DNA of 64,000 bases from JAXLXE01 sp046328115 (lineage in GTDB: Bacteria > Chloroflexota > UBA6077 > JACCZL01), in assembly GCA_046328115.1 (NCBI GenBank), contig JAXLXE010000001.1:1054001-1118000 (forward strand), in the 5' to 3' direction. The notes beneath the pieces are model-generated. The model had not been told where the DNA came from, did not search any database, and worked only from the letters and a program-made list of their open reading frames with translations. The position numbers were made by a program, and so were the translations under genes. Below are positions 1 to 8,381 of this stretch, one piece after another. Numbering within the stretch: position 1 is the stretch's first letter; each line of letters opens with the position of its first letter.

Positions 1-70
1 CGGTGGCCGCCTCGACCGGCTGAGCTCCCGTTCCATCGATCAACCGACCGGCCCGGACCACCGTTAGCAT
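1..70 (-). CDS. Amidohydrolase family protein, N-terminal fragment (runs off the window)
   Basis: Reading the minus strand from the ATG at 70 gives 23 residues, MLTVVRAGRLIDGTGAQPVE and on, the typical first strand of imidazolonepropionase-like or dihydroorotase-like amidohydrolases, where the GRLIDGTG motif opens the small beta-sandwich domain. A perfect GGAGG ribosome binding site lies at 81-77, six bases before the ATG, which fixes the start. The metal-binding His motif would lie beyond the window edge, so substrate class cannot be judged. It follows the HlyD-like adaptor gene on the same strand with about 30 bases between, so the two may be cotranscribed. Confidence 0.7.
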   Translation of the reverse strand, partial: MLTVVRAGRLIDGTGAQPVEAAT

Positions 71-102
71 ATGGATCCTCCACGTGGGATCATGTTGCGA
101 GA

Positions 103-2175
103 TCAGCGCTGGACTGAGACCGCCGCGCCGTCTGAGAGTACGTCTGTGGCAGAGACCGCCACCTGATCGCCGGCCTGGACGCCCTGGGCTATCTCCACGT
201 TGCGGCCGTCGTTGATGCCCACCTGTACCTCCTGCAACCGAGCACGGTTCTCAGGGGTGATGATGAACACCAGGTTGCGGCCGGCCCGATTGACGACCGC
301 CTGAACGGGTGCCACCAGCGCCTGGCGGGCGGCCGTTTGCAGCGACACCTGGGCGAACATGCCGTCCCGTAGCCGGCCCTCGGGATCGTTGGGGTAGACG
401 CGCACGGCGAAGGTACGGCTGCGCGCATCTGCCGTCGGCGCGATGCTGGCAACCGTACCGGGCACCGGCTGGCCCGGGAACGCGGCCACGGAGATCTGCG
501 AGGGCTGATTCCGCTCGATCTGACCGATCCGAGCCTCCTCAACCTGAAGCACAATCTCTACGTCCTTCGACACCATACTCACGATTGGCGATTGGGTGCC
601 CACCGTGGCGCCGGGACTCACCAGACGCTGCGACACAACACCCGCAAACGGCGCGCGGATCACAACCTCCGCCAGGTTGACCTTGGTGGCCTCCAGCGAA
701 GCAGCCGCCTGATCTAGCTGTGCTTGCGCGATCTGGATGTCCTCAGGCGTCGGACGCTGGCGTGACGCCAGCGTAGCCTGGGCCTGATCGAGCTGGGCCT
801 GGGCCGTGCGCACGTCGAAGGGGTTGGGATTGGCGATACGGGCCAGGTTAGCCACCGCTTGATTTACGACTTCCTGGGCGTTACGGACATCGAACTCGCT
901 GGGGTTACGGGCGGCATCCACGCGCGCCTGGGACGCGTCCAGACCCGCCTGCGCCTGCTCCATGGAGGCCTGAAGCCGCTCGACATCCGCCTGGGCCTGT
1001 CCTACGCGGAGCTCGAGCGTGGCGAGGTCGGTGGTTCCGCCGAAGCGCGTGCGCTGCAGGGCGGCCTCGGCCTGGCGGACCGCCTCCTCGGCCTGAGCGA
1101 TCTCGAACGGCGTCGAGCCGTTCTTGGTCTTTTCGAGCTGGTTCTCAGCCTCGCGCAGGGCCACGCGTGCCGCGTTGCGTTGTGCCGTGAGCTGATCGCT
1201 CTGGGACTCGCTGCAGGAAGAGCGCTGTTGCGAGCGGGTCTCGGTGACCTGCCCCGTTGTGCGGTTGTTTTGCCGGCTCACAGTGGTCGTGGTGGACCGT
1301 CCGCAGGCGTCCAGCGCCTCGTCCGCGGCGGTCAGGTTGAGCCGGGCGCGGTCGACCGCGAGCTCGGCCGAACGGAGATCCTCTGGTCGCGGCCCGGCCT
1401 TGAGCTGATCCAGGCGGCTCTTGGCGGCGTTCGTGGCGGCCTGCGCCGCGGCGATATCCTCAGCCCGCGTGTTCGGACCGCCAAGCCCGGCGCGGGCCTG
1501 GTTCGACCGGTAGCGTGCCTCCGTCAGCGTGGCCTGCGCGGAGGCTAGCTGGGCGCGGACCTGATCCACCTGAGCGCGCGACTGATCCACCGAGGCATCT
1601 AGTCCCGCCAGCTCATCCCGCCGCGGGCCCGCGATGAGCGAGTCCAGGCGGCTCTGAGCCTGGCCAACCTGGGCCCGGGCTGCCGCTACCTCTTCGTCGC
1701 GCCCGCCGGTGCGCGCCTGATCGAGGCGAACCTGCGCCGCTCGCACCGCCGCGGCGGCCGCGTCGATATCTTCCTGTTTGGAGCCCGCCTGCACCTGGGA
1801 GAGGCGCGCCTGCGCGACGCTGACGGCCGCCTCGGCCTGCTGAACCTGTGCCTCCAGCGCTGCGCGGTCAAGCTCCGCGATCACCTCACCCTGACGGATC
1901 TCGTCACCGATATCCACATACAGCTTCTCGACGCGGCCGGTGATCTTGGGCACCACATTGACGATCTGTCGCGACTGCACGTTGCCCGAGTACACCAGCG
2001 TGGCGGCGATCGGGCTCTGCGTGACCTGCGCAACCGCTACGGGTAACGCGGCCGGACCGCCTTCCTTGCCGGCCGGCTTCGCGGCCGGCTGAGCGGCGGG
2101 GGTACAGCTAGAAATCACGACGAGCGCGAGCAGGATGAGCCCCCCGACCCTCCTTACGGTGGCTGACGACCTCAT
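103..2175 (-). CDS. Very long HlyD/RND-family efflux adaptor lipoprotein with tandem coiled-coil repeats
   Basis: Membrane-fusion (periplasmic adaptor) subunit that would link an inner-membrane transporter to the outside. The start at 2175 has GGGGAG just upstream and gives a lipoprotein signal ending in VISSC, so the mature Cys is near residue 24. A biotinyl-lipoyl half-motif follows (VPKITGRVEKLYVDIGDEIR), then about 400 residues of coiled coil, then the second half (VIRAPFAGVVSQRLVSPGATV) and beta-barrel and membrane-proximal domains. At about 690 residues it is nearly twice the usual 350-400. The extra length is roughly ten repeats of about 30-35 residues, each starting with a turn such as AGPRPEDL, AGSKQEDI or TGGRDEEV. 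A Ser/Thr/Arg-rich insert bounded by two cysteines (DACGRS to SSCSES) sits in the middle, presumably at the hairpin tip. No pump gene is visible in the window. Confidence 0.85.
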   Translation of the reverse strand: MRSSATVRRVGGLILLALVVISSCTPAAQPAAKPAGKEGGPAALPVAVAQVTQSPIAATLVYSGNVQSRQIVNVVPKITGRVEKLYVDIGDEIRQGEVIAELDRAALEAQVQQAEAAVSVAQARLSQVQAGSKQEDIDAAAAAVRAAQVRLDQARTGGRDEEVAAARAQVGQAQSRLDSLIAGPRRDELAGLDASVDQSRAQVDQVRAQLASAQATLTEARYRSNQARAGLGGPNTRAEDIAAAQAATNAAKSRLDQLKAGPRPEDLRSAELAVDRARLNLTAADEALDACGRSTTTTVSRQNNRTTGQVTETRSQQRSSCSESQSDQLTAQRNAARVALREAENQLEKTKNGSTPFEIAQAEEAVRQAEAALQRTRFGGTTDLATLELRVGQAQADVERLQASMEQAQAGLDASQARVDAARNPSEFDVRNAQEVVNQAVANLARIANPNPFDVRTAQAQLDQAQATLASRQRPTPEDIQIAQAQLDQAAASLEATKVNLAEVVIRAPFAGVVSQRLVSPGATVGTQSPIVSMVSKDVEIVLQVEEARIGQIERNQPSQISVAAFPGQPVPGTVASIAPTADARSRTFAVRVYPNDPEGRLRDGMFAQVSLQTAARQALVAPVQAVVNRAGRNLVFIITPENRARLQEVQVGINDGRNVEIAQGVQAGDQVAVSATDVLSDGAAVSVQR

Positions 2176-2251
2176 GAGCTCCCCAGATAGGACACCAAGA
2201 GACTCCGAGCTGCCCGTCCCAGCGGACTGCATTTTGGCGATCGACACTGAA

Positions 2252-2317
2252 ACTTCGACTTTTGCGAAGTATCTAAATCGCGACCGGCAGTGTAGGCCGG
2301 CTCCGCGATACTGTCAA
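2252..2317 (-). promoter_or_regulatory. Promoter and inverted repeat upstream of the HlyD-like adaptor
   Basis: On the minus strand TTGACA (2317-2312) is followed after 17 bases by TACACT (2294-2289), a good sigma-70-type promoter with a predicted start near 2282. Just downstream, at 2270-2252, ACTTCG and CGAAGT form a perfect 6-bp inverted repeat with a 7-base loop. Its position at about +12 to +30 would suit a repressor operator or a 5' UTR hairpin. The promoter is seen in sequence; the operator role is inference. Confidence 0.5.
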
Positions 2318-2368
2318 GCGAGATTTGTGACTTTTCTGAGATGCGACCGTAGCGCGTCAGTAACGTTA

Positions 2369-2497
2369 GCGGCCGTTTTCAGGCCGCCGCTACACTTCAC
2401 ACTATCTGGTTCTACCCTGGTCAGGCGCCCGCCCCGCAGGGCGTTCCGGCATTCGGGCGAGGGCTTCCGCCCAATTCGATTCTGCCGCCAGGCGGCA
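2369..2497 (+). promoter_or_regulatory. Structured leader upstream of the aro operon
   Basis: The 359 bases between the divergent adaptor and aroF genes hold no convincing coding sequence. They contain a GCGGCC/GGCCGC hairpin (2369-2387, 7-base loop), a GGGCG/CGCCC hairpin (2455-2472) and a 15-bp perfect palindrome TGCCGCCAGGCGGCA (2483-2497), 37 bases before the aroF ATG. No U-tract follows any of the hairpins, so a classical attenuator is not supported. The palindrome could be an operator. I see no clear plus-strand -35/-10 pair. Confidence 0.35.
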
Positions 2498-2534
2498 CGG
2501 CGCAGGCCCACCGGCAGACGCATGAGGGATCCCG

Positions 2535-3608
2535 ATGATCATCGTCATGGAGAACAGCGCAACTGACGGGCAGGTTGAGGCTGTAGTCCGGCGCCTGGGA
2601 GAGTTTGACCTGGGCGCGCACGTCTCTGGCAGCGGGGGCGACCGCCGGGTCATCGGCGTGATCGGCGTGGGCTTCCCCCCGGAGCTCACGGAGATCATGG
2701 AGGTCCTGCCCGGCGTCAACCACGTGACGCGGATCACCCGCTCCTACAAGCTGGCCAGCCGGGAGTTCAGTCCAGCCGACACGCTGGTCACCATTGGGCC
2801 GCCGGGCGCCCAGGTGCAGGTGGGCGGAGACGAGTTCGTGGTCATGGCCGGACCATGCTCCGTGGAGAGCCGCGAGCAGGTCCTGCAGACAGCGCACGCA
2901 GTCCGCGCCGCGGGTGCCCGCGTGATGCGCGGCGGAGCCTTCAAGCCTCGAACGTCACCATACAGCTTCCAGGGACTCGGGGTGGAGGGCTTGAAGCTGC
3001 TAGCCGAGGCGCGCGAGCAGACCGGTCTCCCGATCATCACGGAAGTGATGGACATCAACGACGTGGACGTGGTGGCCGAGTACGCCGACCTGCTGCAGAT
3101 CGGCGCGCGGAACATGCAGAACTTTCCGCTTCTGCGCGAGGTTGGGCGCCGAAACAAACCGGTCATGCTCAAGCGGGGACTGGCGGGCACCATCGACGAA
3201 TGGCTGCACGCCGCCGAATACGTGATGGCGGGTGGGAACTTCCAACTCATGCTGTGCGAGCGCGGCATTCGGACGTTCGAGACTACGCTGCGGAACACGC
3301 TGGACCTGAGCTGTATCCCACTGATGAAGCGGCTGACCCATCTGCCGATCATCGCCGATCCCAGCCACGGCACGGGCAAGTGGTACCTGGTGAAGCCGAT
3401 GGCCCAGGCGGCGCTCGCCGTGGGCGCGCACGGCCTCATCGTAGAGGTGCACCCGTCCCCGGATCAGGCGCTGTCGGACGGGCCGCAGTCACTCAATCTT
3501 GACAACTTCGCCAGTATGATGACGGGGCTCCGCTCGCTGGCACCCACGGTGGGGCGGTCCATGCGCCGACCGGTGGACTCCGGGGCCAATCCGATAGCTT
3601 CGCACTGA
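2535..3608 (+). CDS. aroF: 3-deoxy-7-phosphoheptulonate (DAHP) synthase
   Basis: Condenses phosphoenolpyruvate and erythrose 4-phosphate, the first step of the shikimate pathway, in the cytoplasm. Residues 1-68 form a small ferredoxin-like regulatory domain beginning MIIVMENSATDGQ, as in the Thermotoga/Bacillus-type enzymes, and residues 70-335 form the TIM-barrel of the DAHP synthetase I/KdsA family. Visible motifs include the PEP-site stretch GGAFKPRTSPYSFQGLG, GARNMQNFPLL, KRGLAGTIDEW and the metal/substrate motif DPSHGTG. Length (357) is normal for the two-domain form. GAGG lies 8 bases before the ATG. It opens an operon with aroC, aroK and aroB. The N-terminal domain suggests allosteric feedback by aromatic amino acids, which is known for this class. 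Confidence 0.95.
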   Translation: MIIVMENSATDGQVEAVVRRLGEFDLGAHVSGSGGDRRVIGVIGVGFPPELTEIMEVLPGVNHVTRITRSYKLASREFSPADTLVTIGPPGAQVQVGGDEFVVMAGPCSVESREQVLQTAHAVRAAGARVMRGGAFKPRTSPYSFQGLGVEGLKLLAEAREQTGLPIITEVMDINDVDVVAEYADLLQIGARNMQNFPLLREVGRRNKPVMLKRGLAGTIDEWLHAAEYVMAGGNFQLMLCERGIRTFETTLRNTLDLSCIPLMKRLTHLPIIADPSHGTGKWYLVKPMAQAALAVGAHGLIVEVHPSPDQALSDGPQSLNLDNFASMMTGLRSLAPTVGRSMRRPVDSGANPIASH

Positions 3609-3676
3609 CAGCGGCGGGCCGACGGGCACCGCCCCCGCGCCCCTAGCACCGTGATCTGGATGAGGAAGAACCACAG

Positions 3677-4942
3677 ATGTCATTGAAAGCCCTGACGTTT
3701 CTCACGGCCGGCGAGAGCCACGGCCCTCAACTGACCATCCTCATCCAGAACATGCCGGCTGGCCTTCCGCTCCAGCCGGACGACATCAACGAGCAGCTCA
3801 CCCGCAGACAAGGTGGCCACGGTCGTGGCGGCAGGATGAAGATCGAGAAGGACCGCGTGCAGATTGTTGGCGGCGTGCGGCACGGACTCACCATGGGCGG
3901 CCCGATCGCCATGGTGGTGCCGAATCTGGACTGGGCCAACTGGACAGAGCGGATGAGCGTGGAGCCGCCTAGCGCCGGCGACCTGGACGCCGGAGGTGCG
4001 GACCACCACACGATGGGCGCTCCGAGCCGAGCGGCGGCGCACGTGACGAAGCTCCGGCCTGGCCACGCGGACCTGGCCGGAGCGATCAAGTATGGCCACG
4101 ACGACGTGCGAAACGTCCTGGAGCGCGCGAGCTCACGCGAGACCGCCTCGCGCGTGGCGGCGGGCGCCGTGGCACGACGGTTTCTCGCCGAGCTGGGCGT
4201 GGAGATCCGCAGCCACACCGTGCGGATCGGCCGTGTGGAATGCTCCGTGCCAGACGCGGTGAGGGCCGATCCGCGCGGCTCGGCAAATCCAGAGATCGCC
4301 GTCTTCTGGGAGCGGGTGGCAGAGTCAGCCGTGCGCTGCGCTGACGACGCCGCATCGGCGCGGATGATTGAGGAGATCGACGCGGCGCGGACCGCGGGCG
4401 ACACGCTGGGCGGGGTGTTCGAGGTGGTCGCCTACGGTCTGCCGATTGGCCTGGGCAGCTTCACCCAGTGGGACGAGAAGCTGGATGGCCGGATCGGCGG
4501 AGCGCTGATGAGCATCCCTTCCATCAAGGGCGTGGAGATCGGCGACGGCTTCGCCGAGGCGGCGCGCCGCGGCTCCACCGTCCACGACGTGATCGCGTAC
4601 GACGAGTCGCGCGGTTGGACGAGGCCCACCAACAACGCCGGCGGCACGGAGGGCGGCGTCTCGAACGGTGCGCCGGTAGTGGTGCGTTGCGCAACCAAGC
4701 CTATCTCCACCCTGATCAAGCCGCTGGACTCGGTAGATCTGGTGTCCAAGGAGCTAAGCCCCGCCCACGTGGAGCGGAGCGACGTCTGCGTGGTGCCGGC
4801 GGCAGGAGTGGTGGGCGAGGCCATGCTGGCGTTGGTCCTGGCAGATGCCGTACGCCAGAAGTTCGGCGGAGACAGCATGGCCGAGATTCGGGAGAACGTG
4901 CGCTCGTTCGTCACCACCTACGCGGTCGCCAGTGGCGGCTGA
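3677..4942 (+). CDS. aroC: Chorismate synthase
   Basis: Converts 5-enolpyruvylshikimate 3-phosphate to chorismate using reduced FMN. The family signatures are all present: LTAGESHGP near the N-terminus, RRQGGHGRGGRMKIEKD, ERASSRETASRVAAGAVARR, and NNAGGTEGGVSNG near residue 320. At 421 residues it is slightly longer than the usual 360-390, the extra length being in the middle of the protein. It sits 68 bases after aroF and its last codons overlap the GTG of aroK, so the four aro genes are very probably one transcript. AGGA precedes the ATG at a rather long spacing. Confidence 0.96.
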   Translation: MSLKALTFLTAGESHGPQLTILIQNMPAGLPLQPDDINEQLTRRQGGHGRGGRMKIEKDRVQIVGGVRHGLTMGGPIAMVVPNLDWANWTERMSVEPPSAGDLDAGGADHHTMGAPSRAAAHVTKLRPGHADLAGAIKYGHDDVRNVLERASSRETASRVAAGAVARRFLAELGVEIRSHTVRIGRVECSVPDAVRADPRGSANPEIAVFWERVAESAVRCADDAASARMIEEIDAARTAGDTLGGVFEVVAYGLPIGLGSFTQWDEKLDGRIGGALMSIPSIKGVEIGDGFAEAARRGSTVHDVIAYDESRGWTRPTNNAGGTEGGVSNGAPVVVRCATKPISTLIKPLDSVDLVSKELSPAHVERSDVCVVPAAGVVGEAMLALVLADAVRQKFGGDSMAEIRENVRSFVTTYAVASGG

Positions 4943-5492
4943 GACGTCAAACCAACCGCGGGCCGCCGGCAACGGCAAGCCGGCGAACGTACTGCTGGTT
5001 GGGCTCAGTGGTTCCGGAAAGTCGACGGTGGCGCGGCTGCTGGCCCGCCGGCTCGGGTGGCGGTTCGTGGACACCGACCGAGAGATCGAGGCGCGGGCGG
5101 GGGCGATCATCCAGGAGATCTTCAAGCAGCGCGGCGAGGTGGCCTTTCGGGCTCTGGAGCGCGAGGTGATCCTGGATGTCTGCGCCCGTAAGCACCAGGT
5201 CATCGCCACCGGCGGCGGGTCTGTCATGGATCCGGACAACCGCGAGGCCATGCGCCAGGGCAACTTGATGGTGTGGCTGGAGGCGCCGCCAACGGTCCTG
5301 GCACATCGACTGAGCCGCAACGTCTCGCGTGAGCCACGTCCGCTGCTGGCGGGTGACCTGGGCGGGCGGCTTGCTCAGCTTCAGCAGGAACGTGCGCCTT
5401 TGTACCAGTCGGCGCACCACGTCATCGCAACTGAGGGCAAAACCCCCGCGGAGGTCGCAGATGCCATCCACGACATCCTCAACCAGCGCTGA
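4932..5492 (+). CDS. aroK: Shikimate kinase
   Basis: Phosphorylates shikimate at the 3-hydroxyl with ATP. The Walker A motif GLSGSGKST is near residue 25, followed by the shikimate-binding DTDREIE, the FRALEREV segment, the GGGSVM loop and the lid motif with PRPLL. The GTG at 4932 overlaps the end of aroC by 11 bases and gives 186 residues, the usual size. A longer reading from 4845 would add an unlikely arginine/serine-rich tail inside aroC. The 3' end overlaps aroB by 32 bases, indicating translational coupling. Confidence 0.94.
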   Translation: MAAETSNQPRAAGNGKPANVLLVGLSGSGKSTVARLLARRLGWRFVDTDREIEARAGAIIQEIFKQRGEVAFRALEREVILDVCARKHQVIATGGGSVMDPDNREAMRQGNLMVWLEAPPTVLAHRLSRNVSREPRPLLAGDLGGRLAQLQQERAPLYQSAHHVIATEGKTPAEVADAIHDILNQR

Positions 5493-6594
5493 GCGCGCCG
5501 AACTTCCGGCGATCGAGGTCAAGACCGCCAGCAACATCTATCAGGCGGTGGTGGGCCCGGGCGCCATCGAGGTGATGCCCCAGTATCTGGACGCCAGCGT
5601 GCCCCAGGCCCGGATCCGCGTCATCGCGGACGCGACCGTATGGGAATCGCTGGGCACGCCGATCGAGGAGGGCCTGCGCGAAAGCGGTCGCGACGTGGCC
5701 GTGCTGACGATGGACGGGCGCGAGGAGAAGAAGTCGATCAATTCCGCGGCGACGCTGTTTGACTGGCTGATCCGGGCGGGGACCGACCGTGGCGACGTAG
5801 TCGTGGGGGTTGGCGGCGGCGTGATGGGCGACCTGGTGGGGTTTGTCGCCGCCACGTACCTGCGCGGCGTCCGGCTGGTGCACGTGCCAACCTCGCTGCT
5901 GGCGATGGTGGACTCCAGCATCGGTGGCAAAGTGGCGGTGAACCACCCGCTGGGGAAAAACTTGATCGGTGCGTTCCATCAGCCCATCCTGGTGGTGGCG
6001 GACACGCGCGCGCTGCGGACCCTGCCAGATCGCGAGCGAGCAAACGGCTGGTCAGAGGTGATCAAGATCGCCATGATCCGCGACGGAGAGCTGTTCCAGA
6101 CGCTCAGCGACCGCGCGGACGAGATCACCAGTCTGCGGAACGAGCGTCTGGTGGGCGACGCCATTCGGCGGGCGGTCCAGCTCAAGGGCGAGGTCGTAGG
6201 CGAGGACGAGCGCGAAGATGGGCTACGGGTGATCCTGAACTACGGCCACACGATTGGCCACGCCATCGAGGCTGCCACAGCCTACGGGACGTACCTGCAC
6301 GGTGAAGCCGTGGCCATCGGCATGCGGGGCGCCGCATCGATCGCCGCGGCCCGAGGCGTGCTACCCGCCGAGGCGTTCGCGGCCCAGACATCGCTCATCG
6401 CCAAGTTCGGACTGCCGGATCGGGTGGAGGGGGTGGCCGCCGCGGACCTGCTGGGGCCGCTCTCACGCGACAAGAAGGCGCGCGGCAAGACTATTCAGTG
6501 GGTCTTCGCGGACGGCATTGGCTCGGTGACGACGCGACGTGACGTGACGCCTGAGGAAGTCGCCGGCGCGCTGGAGACCGTTGGGTGCCGCTAG
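5461..6594 (+). CDS. aroB: 3-dehydroquinate synthase
   Basis: Cyclises DAHP to 3-dehydroquinate using NAD and a divalent metal. Motifs include the NAD-binding GGGVMGDLVGFVAATYLRG, VDSSIGGKVAVNHPLGKN, SEVIK and the metal-binding NYGHTIGHAIEA. The ATG at 5461 lies inside the end of aroK and gives 377 residues, normal for the family; an upstream reading from 5329 is a shadow of aroK. It is the last aro gene of the cluster. aroE, aroA and aroQ are not in the window. Confidence 0.95.
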   Translation: MPSTTSSTSAERAELPAIEVKTASNIYQAVVGPGAIEVMPQYLDASVPQARIRVIADATVWESLGTPIEEGLRESGRDVAVLTMDGREEKKSINSAATLFDWLIRAGTDRGDVVVGVGGGVMGDLVGFVAATYLRGVRLVHVPTSLLAMVDSSIGGKVAVNHPLGKNLIGAFHQPILVVADTRALRTLPDRERANGWSEVIKIAMIRDGELFQTLSDRADEITSLRNERLVGDAIRRAVQLKGEVVGEDEREDGLRVILNYGHTIGHAIEAATAYGTYLHGEAVAIGMRGAASIAAARGVLPAEAFAAQTSLIAKFGLPDRVEGVAAADLLGPLSRDKKARGKTIQWVFADGIGSVTTRRDVTPEEVAGALETVGCR

Positions 6595-6626
6595 TCCAAT
6601 GGTCCGCGATGGACCCAGCGCGGGCC

Positions 6627-6632
6627 TATAAT
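6627..6632 (+). promoter_or_regulatory. Consensus -10 hexamer TATAAT before the LCP gene
   Basis: A perfect TATAAT sits in the 99-base gap between aroB and the LCP gene, 62 bases before the GTG start. No -35 hexamer is recognisable at 16-18 bases upstream. In such GC-rich DNA an exact -10 in the one AT-rich patch of an intergenic gap suggests that the LCP gene has its own promoter. Confidence 0.45.
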
Positions 6633-6693
6633 CGATTCGGTCAACCATGCGCCTAGTTTCCACCCGCCGTTGTGGCTCGGCTTGTAGTCAGGC

Positions 6694-8061
6694 GTGAACG
6701 AGTCTCCCGCGGCATCCATCGGCTCTGGATTCAGCATCAAGGTCACGCTGGCGACCTTTGGGCTGGCCATCTTCATCCTGGGCGGGTTCTGGTTCGGCTG
6801 GATGGGCATCCAGAACATCCACCGCCTCCGGACCGAGCAACCGGTGGTGGTTTACGTGGAGGGCGGAGCGCCCACCTTTATCTGGGTGCCGCCAGCGCCC
6901 CAGCCAGTGCTTCCCCGCACGACCACCGCGCCGGATCAGCCTGGAGCCGCCACGGCGCGAGGGCCAGACTACACGGGGCCCGAGTGGCGCGGGACTGAGC
7001 GCATCAACGTCCTGCTGTTGGGGATCGATCATCGCGACGATGAGCCGATCGACGGCAGTCGATCTGACACGATGATGCTGGTGAGCATCGATCCCAACAC
7101 GCGCTCCGCCGTGATGGCCTCGATGCCCCGCGACATGTGGGTAAACATCCCGGGGCTGTTCCCGCAGCGGATCAACTCCGCGCACATGATGGGTGGCCCG
7201 CCGCTCGCGGTCCGCACGGTGGAGGCCCTGCTCAATATGAAGATCCACCACTGGGCGCGGGTGGACTTTCGCGGCTTTGAGGAGATGATCGATGCCCTGG
7301 GCGGCGTGATCATAGACGTGGAGCGCCCGGTCAAGGACGACCAGTACCCCACCGAAGATTACGGCACCGAGCGGCTGTACATCCCGATCGGGCCACAGTG
7401 GATGGACGGACACCTGGCCTTGCAGTACGCGCGCTCGCGGCACAGTGAGAACGACTTTGGTAGAGCCCGCCGGCAGCAGCGCGTGCTGATCGCGGCGCGG
7501 GATCGCGCATTGCAGCTCAACATGCTCGCGAAGCTGCCGTCACTGGTGGGCACCGTTCAAAAGGCCGTCTCTACCGACGTCGGCGTGGCAGACATGCTCG
7601 CGCTGGCCCGGCTGGGCTCACAGCTTGATCGAGACCGCATCGTGACGGTGCCGATAGACGCGAGCAACGGCATGGTGTTCCCCTTCATCGGGAACGACGG
7701 GGCCAACCTGCTGGAGCCCAACCGTGTGGCCATCCAGGGCGCGATCCAGCAGGCGATCCGCGAGACGGCCGGTGTGCCGAAGATTGAAGTGTTGAATGGC
7801 ACCCAGCAGGCGGGCATGGCCCGCCGCGTGGCAGATCAGCTCGCGGGGGCCGGCTTCCAGGTGGTCCGCTGGGCGGACGCCGACCGATCTGACTACGCGA
7901 AGAGCGTGATCGTGGTGTTGAACGACGACGACCGGATGATCCGGACCTGGAAGAACATCGCGGCGCGTTTTCGCGTGCCGGAGGCGGACATCCAGATCAC
8001 GCCGGACAAGAGCGCGGCCGTGGACATCCGCGTGATCGTCGGTCGGGACGCCGTCCGCTAA
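6694..8061 (+). CDS. LytR-CpsA-Psr (LCP) family cell-envelope ligase
   Basis: Probable membrane-anchored phosphotransferase that attaches polyprenyl-linked glycopolymers to the cell wall. A single membrane segment lies at residues 17-38, then a Pro-rich linker, then the LCP domain (about 105-300). The LCP domain shows NVLLLGIDHR, DGSRSDTMM, SMPRDMWVN and YARSRHSENDFGRARRQQ, which contain the arginines and aspartates that bind the pyrophosphate lipid and Mg. A C-terminal LytR_C domain follows (IEVLNGTQQAGMARRVADQL to the end). The start is GTG. It may serve the exopolysaccharide genes that begin 1.4 kb downstream. Confidence 0.9.
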   Translation: MNESPAASIGSGFSIKVTLATFGLAIFILGGFWFGWMGIQNIHRLRTEQPVVVYVEGGAPTFIWVPPAPQPVLPRTTTAPDQPGAATARGPDYTGPEWRGTERINVLLLGIDHRDDEPIDGSRSDTMMLVSIDPNTRSAVMASMPRDMWVNIPGLFPQRINSAHMMGGPPLAVRTVEALLNMKIHHWARVDFRGFEEMIDALGGVIIDVERPVKDDQYPTEDYGTERLYIPIGPQWMDGHLALQYARSRHSENDFGRARRQQRVLIAARDRALQLNMLAKLPSLVGTVQKAVSTDVGVADMLALARLGSQLDRDRIVTVPIDASNGMVFPFIGNDGANLLEPNRVAIQGAIQQAIRETAGVPKIEVLNGTQQAGMARRVADQLAGAGFQVVRWADADRSDYAKSVIVVLNDDDRMIRTWKNIAARFRVPEADIQITPDKSAAVDIRVIVGRDAVR

Positions 8062-8084
8062 CCAGCGATTAGTCGCGATTGGTT
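8060..8084. terminator. Possible bidirectional hairpin between convergent genes
   Basis: AACCAGCGA and TCGC-GAT-TGGTT pair to a stem of nine base pairs with a three-base bulge and a TTAG loop. It covers the stop codon of the minus-strand small gene and follows the LCP stop. No U-tract is present, so termination activity is uncertain. Confidence 0.3.
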
Positions 8085-8374
8085 CCGCGCCCCAGGGCGG
8101 CACGTACGGTGGGGTGGCGATGGTTTACGCGAAAGACACGGACGGCCTGGAAGCCGTCACCACGCTCGTTCAGCATGCGTCGATCGTCCGACAGCACGGC
8201 CAGGTCCGCCAACGCGCTTTCCAGGACGGGGTCCAGTGATTCGGGAGGTAGACCGCGCCGACGACGCCGAGCGAGGTCCTCCACCAGGTCTTGATGCAAG
8301 ACGTGTGGCACCTCCTCCTCGAGGCGGGCGATCAGACGGACCAGGATGGCGAGTCCGGGCGAAGTACACGGCAT
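8069..8374 (-). CDS. Small uncharacterised protein downstream of the PH-domain membrane protein
   Basis: A 101-residue frame whose ATG at 8374 is 7 bases after the stop of the PH-domain gene. AGGAG lies directly against the ATG, closer than usual, so an internal GTG near 8310 (VPHVLHQDL) is an alternative start. The protein is charged, with LARRRRRGLPPESLDP and VLESALADLAVLSDDRR, and has no membrane segment or recognisable domain. I do not recognise the family. Its support is the tight coupling to the gene before it and the absence of a better frame in this stretch. Confidence 0.45.
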   Translation of the reverse strand: MPCTSPGLAILVRLIARLEEEVPHVLHQDLVEDLARRRRRGLPPESLDPVLESALADLAVLSDDRRMLNERGDGFQAVRVFRVNHRHPTVRAALGRGTNRD

Positions 8375-8381
8375 CTCCTGG

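Noticed and set aside
859..1548. Plus-strand frame of 229 codons opposite the adaptor gene
   Set aside because: It mirrors the coiled-coil repeats of the minus-strand gene and has Leu/Gly/Arg-rich composition without any motif.
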